A DNA stretch of 5,626 nucleotides from Spirochaetia bacterium. GTDB lineage: Bacteria > Spirochaetota > Spirochaetia > PWKH01. The first letter of the stretch is position 1; each line of letters opens with the position of its first letter. Below the pieces are notes generated by a model. The model was not told where the DNA came from. It was given only the letters and a program-made list of their open reading frames with translations, and did no database searches. The DNA lies in the NCBI GenBank assembly GCA_021736505.1, contig JAIPFU010000113.1:1-5626 (forward strand), given 5' to 3'. This document shows, piece by piece, positions 1-3,891 of the stretch. Position numbers and translations under genes: made by a program.

Positions 1-406
1 AGACCAAGGTTATGGCAAAAGCAAGGTGGATGGAACGAATGATGGTGCTGTCAAGGAGCAGGACCGAGGCTATGAGCATCTGAAAGATCGACCAGGATAC
101 GGCAATCACTGGAACTATCCATTTTGTCCAGCCCTCCGTTACATGTCTGGTTCCGCCTTCTGCATCTTCAGCTATCTTCTGTGCTTCAAGAAATTCCTCA
201 TCTGTGAACTCATCAGAAAAGCCCTTCTGCAGCAATTCTGCAGTCGAGATGTCAACGCTGTTTTGGGTATACGGAGCCCCTTGAGCAGATGAGTTAGCTT
301 GTGAACCCGTAGATTCCCCCTGTTTTGAGGATGGAGAATTTTCAGTAAAGTTTTCATCGTTCTGTTTTTTTCTGTTCTTTTTTTCTTTGCTGAATTTTTC
401 TTTCAC
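1..406 (-). CDS. TAXI-type TRAP transporter fused permease, N-terminal part (3' end beyond window)
   Basis: Inner-membrane permease of a TRAP secondary transporter, which imports a solute handed over by a periplasmic binding protein using an ion gradient. Only 135 codons are visible. Residues 1-90 are polar: a Lys-rich start (KEKKNRKKQ), then a Ser/Gln/Asn-rich stretch, then an acidic patch. From W93 a membrane segment begins (WIVPVIAVSWSIFQML), followed by RSIHLAFAITLV at 124-135. That Arg-x-x-His-Leu pattern is typical of the first helices of the fused DctQM permeases that partner TAXI binding proteins. The start is GTG at 404-406, because AAGGAG lies 6 nt upstream, an in-frame TAG sits at the 456-458 region, and the first in-frame ATG falls inside the membrane segment. 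It lies downstream of the TAXI binding-protein gene on the same strand, 321 nt away. The long polar N-terminus is unusual. The family call is firm from sequence and neighbour; the substrate is unknown. Confidence 0.82.
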   Translation of the reverse strand, partial: MKEKFSKEKKNRKKQNDENFTENSPSSKQGESTGSQANSSAQGAPYTQNSVDISTAELLQKGFSDEFTDEEFLEAQKIAEDAEGGTRHVTEGWTKWIVPVIAVSWSIFQMLIASVLLLDSTIIRSIHLAFAITLV

Positions 407-412
407 CTCGAT

Positions 413-418
413 CTCCTT
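413..418 (-). promoter_or_regulatory. Shine-Dalgarno site of the TRAP permease
   Basis: The minus strand reads AAGGAG, six nucleotides before a GTG codon. It decides the start of the permease: no ATG occurs in frame before the first membrane helix, and an in-frame stop lies a short way upstream. Confidence 0.75.
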
Positions 419-506
419 GAATTGGCTTCTAAACTCTTCTTCCTGATCTTTTCCCTATGCGCGAGTTCGGCTTTATTTACATCAGTGTTCTTTTAAAAAG
501 GAAAAG

Positions 507-564
507 CATGCATGGCACATCGATTCTCATTGAACGTGGAGTTCCAAAAGACGTGCCATGCATG
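507..564 (-). repeat. 12-bp perfect inverted repeat, terminator/attenuator-like
   Basis: CATGCATGGCAC (507-518) and GTGCCATGCATG (553-564) are exact reverse complements around a 34-nt loop. The loop holds its own small GAAC/GTTC hairpin (532-535/541-544). On the minus strand the second arm is followed by CTTTTCCTTTTT, so the RNA could act as a partial terminator before the permease. The long loop makes it a weak one. Confidence 0.5.
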
Positions 565-584
565 GGAATACATGAAAAAGTACG

Positions 585-612
585 GCTTTACATACTTAGC
601 TTTGCATACTTA
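585..612. repeat. 14-bp tandem direct repeat, two copies
   Basis: GCTTTACATACTTA (585-598) is immediately followed by GCTTTGCATACTTA (599-612), identical at 13 of 14 positions. It lies in the binding-protein/permease spacer between the two hairpins. Function unknown; it could be a protein-binding direct repeat or a duplication scar. Confidence 0.7.
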
Positions 613-625
613 CTATACGTACTGA

Positions 626-675
626 ATGGGCAGAAGCCATTTACAGCTGTTCAGAACAGCCTGCAGTCTGCCCAT
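626..675 (-). repeat. Nested stem-loop in the transporter spacer
   Basis: The outer arms ATGGGCAGA (626-634) and TCTGCCCAT (667-675) pair perfectly over 9 bp. Inside them GCTGTT-CAG-AACAGC (646-660) forms a tight 6-bp hairpin. No U-run follows on the minus strand, so it looks more like an mRNA-stabilising or regulatory fold than a terminator. It begins about 50 nt after the binding-protein stop codon. Confidence 0.55.
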
Positions 676-727
676 CCAATATACTTATTCGCATTTGTTT
701 ATGCGCATGATAATTACCAAGCTTCTT

Positions 728-1717
728 CTATTTGAGGCCAGCCTCTTCGTAGTATTTCATAGCTCCGGGATGAATTGGAGCGGAAAGTCCAGCCAGCAGG
801 TCTTCTTTTTCTAAAGCAGCATAGGCCGGGTGAAGCGTCTTGAACTCTTCAAAGTTTTCGAAGACTTCCTTGGTAACGGCATACACAGCGTCATCTGAAA
901 CATCTGCAGAAGAACAGAGGGTTGCTTTTACACCGAAGGTACGGACATCTTCTGTATTAGTTGCATTTGGGTAATCATCAATGCTGATGATAGAGTTTGC
1001 GTAATAGGGAAGTTTCTCGATGAGCGCATCAATTTCCGGCCCTGTAATATCAACAAAATGGGCTTTCCGGGTTCCCGCTGTTGCTTCCTTGAAAGAACCG
1101 TTGGGGTGTCCGACGGTATAAAAATATGCATCGATCATTCCATCCTGCAGTGCGCTTGCAGCTTCAGCAGCTTGAAGACCCTCCGCATTCAGCTCAGTGT
1201 CCACATCAATTCCGAAGGCTTCAAATGCATCCAGAGCATTTCCGCGCTGACCTGAACCGGGATTCCCGATGTTGACAATTTTACCTCTCAAGTCCATGAA
1301 CGAGTTGATATCGGCATCGTCTGCGGCAAGAAGTGAAATAGATTCAGGATGGATGGAGAATACTGCCCTCAGATCTTCCTGCGGAGTTCCCTCCCATTCA
1401 GCCAAGCCGTTGTACGCTTGATACTGTCTATCGGATTGAACGATACCGAATTCCAGATCACCAGACATGATAGCGTTTACATTGTAAACAGATCCTCCCG
1501 TCGATTCTACGGTGGCTTTCAGATTGTACTCATCACTTTTTTGATTGACCATTTTACTGATGGCGCCGCCGGTGGGATAATAGACTCCGGTTACTCCGCC
1601 AGTTCCGATTGTTACGAACTTCCGCGCTGATTTTGCTCCGTCAGACTGTCCCTGGGCAAATACAGCTGCCGCGGACAGACAGAGAATCAATGCAATGACT
1701 AATGTTTTTTTCATCAT
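728..1717 (-). CDS. TAXI family TRAP transporter solute-binding protein
   Basis: Periplasmic binding protein that captures a small solute and delivers it to the adjacent TRAP permease. The 329-residue product starts with a signal peptide: MMKK, a hydrophobic core (LVIALILCLSAAAVF), and a probable cleavage at A21 (VFA|QGQSD). The only early Cys lacks a lipobox, so it is likely soluble. TAXI hallmarks follow: IGTGGVTGVYYPTGGAI at 37-53, ESTGGSVYNVNAI with GDLEFGIVQSD at 71-96, and DLRGKIVNIGNPGSGQRGN at 142-160. Length matches the family (about 320-330). Characterised TAXI proteins bind acids such as glutamate or 2-oxoglutarate; the ligand here cannot be read from sequence. I chose the ATG at 1717 because GGAGG sits 5 nt upstream; the next ATG (1714) is also possible at 8 nt. 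An in-frame ATG at 1738 precedes the ribosome site and would add seven residues before the signal peptide. It is expressed ahead of the permease on the same strand. Confidence 0.93.
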   Translation of the reverse strand: MMKKTLVIALILCLSAAAVFAQGQSDGAKSARKFVTIGTGGVTGVYYPTGGAISKMVNQKSDEYNLKATVESTGGSVYNVNAIMSGDLEFGIVQSDRQYQAYNGLAEWEGTPQEDLRAVFSIHPESISLLAADDADINSFMDLRGKIVNIGNPGSGQRGNALDAFEAFGIDVDTELNAEGLQAAEAASALQDGMIDAYFYTVGHPNGSFKEATAGTRKAHFVDITGPEIDALIEKLPYYANSIISIDDYPNATNTEDVRTFGVKATLCSSADVSDDAVYAVTKEVFENFEEFKTLHPAYAALEKEDLLAGLSAPIHPGAMKYYEEAGLK

Positions 1718-1722
1718 GGTTT

Positions 1723-1727
1723 CCTCC
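1723..1727 (-). promoter_or_regulatory. Shine-Dalgarno site of the TAXI binding protein
   Basis: The minus strand reads GGAGG, 5 nt from ATG 1717 and 8 nt from ATG 1714. It rules against the upstream ATG at 1738, which would place the site inside the coding region. Confidence 0.75.
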
Positions 1728-1780
1728 ATAAACATCATAAAACAGTTTTCTTCCCTTCGTTTTGAGATTTCGACGGGAGT

Positions 1781-1957
1781 ATGTTTTCAGGTTTTACCTG
1801 TTTTACGCACCTATTGAACAAGCGCTTTTCCCTATGTATAAGGGCAGCTGCAAATTACCGAGCAATGATCATAGTAATCATAGCAATAAGCTTAGGAGCT
1901 CCTGCAGCTCTACAAGCAGCAGTTGTTGGAGCTATGCTGAAAAGCTGGAGCTTTTGA
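1781..1957 (+). CDS. Possible small hydrophobic ORF or leader peptide (unrecognised)
   Basis: A 58-codon frame opens with ATG at 1781 and ends at TGA 1955-1957; an internal ATG at 1865 gives a 30-residue version. That shorter product begins MIIVIIAISLGAPAALQ and ends MLKSWSF. It is an Ile/Val/Ala/Leu-rich hydrophobic stretch with a polar/aromatic tail. It resembles in style either a branched-chain leader peptide or a one-helix membrane peptide such as a type I toxin; I do not recognise a specific family. A perfect inverted repeat overlaps its stop codon, and two more follow, the last with a run of six T. Ribosome sites are poor: GGGAG lies only 1 nt before ATG 1781, and only GAG is near ATG 1865. 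No biosynthetic gene follows within 540 nt. Another frame across it is also open for 77 codons, so it may be chance. Confidence 0.25.
   Translation: MFSGFTCFTHLLNKRFSLCIRAAANYRAMIIVIIAISLGAPAALQAAVVGAMLKSWSF
1788..1800. promoter_or_regulatory. Candidate operator upstream of the TAXI binding protein
   Basis: CAGGT-TTT-ACCTG is a perfect 5-bp dyad with a 3-bp centre, 71-83 bp before the ATG at 1717. A second dyad, AAGCGCTT, lies at 1820-1827 with the central CG often seen in LacI-family sites. Either could bind a regulator of the uptake operon. No clear -35/-10 pair could be placed here. Confidence 0.25.
1940..1955. repeat. Inverted repeat AAAAGCT-GG-AGCTTTT
   Basis: A perfect 7-bp dyad with a 2-bp centre (as RNA, six pairs with a 4-nt loop). 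It overlaps the last codons and stop of the small hydrophobic ORF. It is the first of three inverted repeats within 100 bp. Confidence 0.5.
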
Positions 1958-1997
1958 GACTGACGCTTAGCACTGCTGATGCTGAACGTAACTGAGG

Positions 1998-2013
1998 TAA
2001 AGCAACTGCTTTA
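1998..2013. repeat. Inverted repeat TAAAGCA-AC-TGCTTTA
   Basis: A perfect 7-bp dyad around AC. The first arm could instead pair with GCTTT at 2029-2033, so the two folds would be mutually exclusive, as in attenuators. Confidence 0.5.
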
Positions 2014-2036
2014 GCGGCATTAAAAAACGCTTTTTT
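2013..2036 (+). terminator. Weak terminator-like hairpin with T-run
   Basis: AGCG (2013-2016) can pair with CGCT (2028-2031) and is followed by five more T residues. Overlapping it is the dyad TTAAAAAA-CGC-TTTTTTAA (2020-2038), which reads the same on both strands. The stem is short and the loop is 11 nt, so termination would be weak. It could serve RNA entering from the left, including the small ORF. Confidence 0.3.
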
Positions 2037-2059
2037 AAATACTGTTTCCGGTATGCTGG

Positions 2060-2071
2060 TATGCATGCATA
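2060..2071. repeat. 12-bp palindrome TATGCATGCATA
   Basis: A perfect uninterrupted palindrome flanked by TCCGG/CCGGA-type sequence on both sides (TTCCGG near 2045 and 2072). A related CCATGCATGG palindrome lies at 556-565 in the other intergenic spacer. It could be a protein site or chance. Confidence 0.4.
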
Positions 2072-2156
2072 TTCCGGATTTTAATATATGAATTCAGCTG
2101 AAAAGCTGTTAATTTGTTGTTTTGTTATGATACGTACATATCTGTATGAGTTTATC

Positions 2157-2190
2157 AATATACACTATTCTGTCTCTTATAGTGTATATT
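2157..2190. repeat. 12-bp perfect inverted repeat with 10-bp pyrimidine-rich spacer
   Basis: AATATACACTAT (2157-2168) and ATAGTGTATATT (2179-2190) are exact reverse complements around TCTGTCTCTT. Half-site spacing is about two helical turns centre to centre, which suits a dimeric regulator. As RNA it is an AU-rich 12-bp hairpin with no U-run after it. It lies mid-way between the two divergent units, so it could serve either. Confidence 0.55.
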
Positions 2191-2250
2191 TATACTGATT
2201 TAATACAATAATATACAAAAATGTGAATAAGCGCAACTAAAATTTTTTTC

Positions 2251-2296
2251 AAACACTCAAACACTCAAACACTCAAACTTCAAACTCCAAACATTC
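2251..2296. repeat. Tandem 8-bp repeat (AAACACTC x3) with degenerate tail
   Basis: Three exact AAACACTC units (2251-2274) are followed by AAACTTC, AAACTCC and AAACATTC. The array starts right after a T7 run. It is non-coding, about 130 bp upstream of the regulator promoter. Such an array can change length by slippage. Confidence 0.75.
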
Positions 2297-2428
2297 TGAA
2301 GTTTTCGGATGATTGAAGTTTTGATGGCACAATGCTTAGTGATTGGCTCTTCAGCAGAGTAATAATTCTTCACGAACCCATCTTTTGTTAAAAAGTTTAT
2401 AAACAAGACACATTTTCGCATTGTGCTA

Positions 2429-2457
2429 TTGACTTTAATATGGAGGAAATATATTTT
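2429..2457 (+). promoter_or_regulatory. Promoter of the tetR-tolC operon
   Basis: TTGACT (2429-2434) matches the sigma-70 -35 box at five of six positions. The -10 is either TATATT (2450-2455, spacer 15) or TATTTT (2452-2457, spacer 17). The start of transcription would fall near 2460-2465, inside the 30-bp palindrome. It is the best promoter in the divergent region. Confidence 0.6.
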
Positions 2458-2482
2458 GTTACCGAACAGTCGGTAACAAAAT
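2453..2482 (+). promoter_or_regulatory. 30-bp palindromic operator for the TetR regulator
   Basis: ATTTTGTTACCG (2453-2464) and CGGTAACAAAAT (2471-2482) are perfect inverted 12-mers around AACAGT. The core TACCG-6 nt-CGGTA resembles TetR-family operators in size and symmetry. It overlaps the -10 box and the expected transcription start of the adjacent tetR gene. This is the usual arrangement for autorepression: bound regulator blocks RNA polymerase for the entire operon. That TetR binds here is inferred from position and symmetry. Confidence 0.65.
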
Positions 2483-2503
2483 TAGCAGCTTACTGCTTTG
2501 CAT

Positions 2504-2530
2504 AGCAAAAATAGCAAAAATAGCAAAAAT
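2504..2530 (+). repeat. 9-bp tandem repeat AGCAAAAAT x3
   Basis: Three exact AGCAAAAAT units are followed by two diverged ones (ACCATGAAT, AGCATGAAC) to 2548. In the frame of tetR they would encode Ser-Lys-Asn three times, then Thr-Met-Asn and Ser-Met-Asn. Copy-number changes would keep the reading frame. Whether it is translated depends on the uncertain tetR start. Confidence 0.7.
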
Positions 2531-2533
2531 ACC

Positions 2534-3889
2534 ATGAATAGCATGAACAGCACTATAAAAAGAACAAATGAGCATATGACGGAAAAACAGTTACGCCGAA
2601 AACAGGAAATTATTGATACCGCCTTTAAAGTGTGGGGAAAATCATCTTTTAGAAATACCAGCCTCGCCTCCATAGCTCAGGAACTTGGAATCAGCAAAAC
2701 CGCCTTGTACAGATATTTTTCCGGAAAGGAAGAGCTCCTTAACGCCATGGAGCAGACCTTCATACAACTATATCAGGAGATAGCACAAAAAGTAATACAT
2801 GCCCGCACTGAAGATACCTTCGTATCTGCAATGAATGCTTTTAATACACATTTTGTCGCATTTTTTGCTGAACACTCCTATTATCTCAGTTTTGCACAAA
2901 TTCACTTTTTGAACAAAGCTGAAATCGGCGGTCTCATCATAGATAATGCCGCCAGTCAGTTTCAGAATTTTTTTCCAGAAAAGATATTCAGCGCTTTGTC
3001 CGTTCCTCATGAACAAATACCCGCCGTAACCCGGTATATTGTTACTGTTGCAAGTTTTCTCCTAGTTACCGAGGGATGTACCAAAATGGCTCTGCACCCA
3101 CCTGCTGACCAGCAAGGCTCAGCAGAAGCTGTTTCCTTCGCTGCCGTTTCTCCTTCCGAAGTCCCTGCCTCCTCCGAGGAACTTATTAAAATTAATTCAC
3201 AATGGGTACTGAATGGTTTTGCCGGCGGTTCCCTAAGACATAAGGATGCGGAACTCACCCCCGAAGCATTCCAGACCATCGAAAAGGAATGCATGATAAG
3301 TAACGCAGATATCCCCGAAACCAATCGCATCTTTAAGGCAGTCAGCAGGGTTGTTGCGGAGGATGGTCTGTTCAACGCAACCGTAGAGCGAGTGGCAAAA
3401 CAGCTGGGGATGAGTAAAAGCAGTCTCTACTTCTATTTTGAGAACCGCGACCAGATGCTCTGGGAAATTATCAACAGGGAACGGCACACCATCGGACACA
3501 TGATCCAAGAGCGCGTGAATCATCGGCAGCATTTCCCCGAGCAGCTCTACGCCTATTTTGTGCTCTTTGTCCGCTACATGTGGGAACGCCCGGAAATCCT
3601 GGCCGCCATGAATTGGTACCGCTTCCAGGAATTTGATTTTACTCCCCCCCAGGATCCCATTTCTGACATACAGCACTATTACGATTTTATTGATAAAGCC
3701 CGGGAGCAGGGTATCTGCAATACCGAAGAAGGACCCGGGATATCCCTGGGAATGGTGGTGCGTTTTATGAATTTCTTTTTAATGCAGGAAATAACCCGCC
3801 ATTATCGTCTTGAAAAAGATTTACCGCAGCTGTTTCCCGTACTACGGACGCTGCATCGTTTATTTTTATATGGAATTGAAGGGGCCTGA
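2534..3889 (+). CDS. TetR-family regulator with two tandem HTH domains
   Basis: DNA-binding repressor expected to control its own operon, which encodes an outer-membrane efflux channel. The product is about 451 residues, roughly twice the usual 190-220. A first TetR_N domain spans about 23-70, with recognition segment ISKTALYRYFSGKEEL from residue 53. A helical region follows, then a Pro/Ala/Ser-rich linker at about 188-216. A second TetR_N domain lies at about 264-311, with recognition segment MSKSSLYFYFENRDQM from 293, and a second helical C-terminal region ends the protein. The frame is uninterrupted, so this is a true fusion, not two genes. The start is uncertain: ATGs at 2534, 2543 and 2576 and a TTG at 2498 are in frame and none has a good ribosome site; 2534 is a compromise and 2576 is closest to usual TetR starts. 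The first half is visibly more AT-rich than the second. Its stop is 2 nt before the tolC start. Confidence 0.88.
   Translation: MNSMNSTIKRTNEHMTEKQLRRKQEIIDTAFKVWGKSSFRNTSLASIAQELGISKTALYRYFSGKEELLNAMEQTFIQLYQEIAQKVIHARTEDTFVSAMNAFNTHFVAFFAEHSYYLSFAQIHFLNKAEIGGLIIDNAASQFQNFFPEKIFSALSVPHEQIPAVTRYIVTVASFLLVTEGCTKMALHPPADQQGSAEAVSFAAVSPSEVPASSEELIKINSQWVLNGFAGGSLRHKDAELTPEAFQTIEKECMISNADIPETNRIFKAVSRVVAEDGLFNATVERVAKQLGMSKSSLYFYFENRDQMLWEIINRERHTIGHMIQERVNHRQHFPEQLYAYFVLFVRYMWERPEILAAMNWYRFQEFDFTPPQDPISDIQHYYDFIDKAREQGICNTEEGPGISLGMVVRFMNFFLMQEITRHYRLEKDLPQLFPVLRTLHRLFLYGIEGA
3879..3884 (+). promoter_or_regulatory. Shine-Dalgarno site of the TolC-family gene
   Basis: AAGGGG lies 7 nt before ATG 3892, inside the last codons of tetR. 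The tetR stop at 3887-3889 falls between this site and the start, so translation of the two genes is probably coupled. Confidence 0.65.
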
Positions 3890-3891
3890 AT

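Larger units (their letters stand above)
407..727 (-). other. Structured intergenic spacer between TAXI binding protein and permease
   Basis: These 321 bases contain no gene I can support on either strand; the short open frames lack ribosome sites. The spacer holds, in minus-strand transcript order: a small hairpin CGCAT-6 nt-ATGCG (690-694/701-705) just after the binding-protein stop, a nested stem-loop (626-675), a 14-bp tandem repeat (585-612), and a 12-bp inverted repeat (507-518/553-564) followed by a pyrimidine-rich run. Binding protein and permease are on the same strand and functionally paired, so they are probably co-transcribed across it. In many transporter operons, hairpins in this position stabilise the upstream mRNA or partly terminate transcription, so that more binding protein than permease is made. 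That role is inferred here. Confidence 0.6.
1718..2533. other. Divergent intergenic region, repeat-rich and AT-rich
   Basis: This stretch separates the minus-strand TAXI unit from the plus-strand regulator operon and contains no recognisable conserved gene. From left to right it holds: the binding-protein leader with small palindromes (CAGGTTTTACCTG 1788-1800, AAGCGCTT 1820-1827); a possible short hydrophobic ORF (1781/1865-1957); a cluster of perfect inverted repeats (1940-2038); TATGCATGCATA (2060-2071); a 12-bp inverted repeat (2157-2190); an 8-bp tandem repeat (2251-2274); a distant 9-bp inverted pair (2327-2335/2418-2426); a promoter (2429-2457); a 30-bp operator (2453-2482); and a 9-bp tandem repeat (2504-2530). 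I saw no tRNA, rRNA, CRISPR or transposase signature. Confidence 0.7.

Noticed and set aside
172..357. Minus-strand ATG frame starting MKTLLKIL inside the permease region
   Set aside because: It is out of frame with the well-supported permease reading (RSIHLAFA, W-rich membrane segment), and its hydrophobic start is an accident of an overlapping frame.
457..735. Plus-strand 92-codon frame in the transporter spacer
   Set aside because: It runs through the inverted repeats and into the end of the binding-protein gene on the other strand, has no ribosome site and no recognisable domain.
1670..1690. Lipoprotein attachment site in the TAXI signal peptide
   Set aside because: The only Cys is in LILCLS, whose -1 Leu does not fit a lipobox; VFA|QG gives a normal signal peptidase I site instead.
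1718..1738. Upstream ATG at 1738 as start of the TAXI binding protein
   Set aside because: It would put seven residues ahead of a normal signal peptide and place the GGAGG ribosome site inside the coding region.
1762..1995. Plus-strand 77-codon frame in the divergent region
   Set aside because: Ser/Arg-rich composition without domain or membrane features, no ribosome site, and it overlaps the more protein-like hydrophobic frame. Both may be chance.
2251..2296. CRISPR-like array from the AAACACTC units
   Set aside because: Units are 8 bp and contiguous with no spacers; it is a simple tandem repeat.
2325..2340. Sigma-54-like TGGCAC element (also at 513)
   Set aside because: The downstream half lacks the required GC of the -12 element (AATGCTTAG; ATCGATTCTC), so neither site fits the consensus.
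3233..3676. Minus-strand 147-codon frame opposite the tetR gene
   Set aside because: It lies antisense to the second TetR domain, whose plus-strand reading has clear HTH motifs; no ribosome site or family signature.
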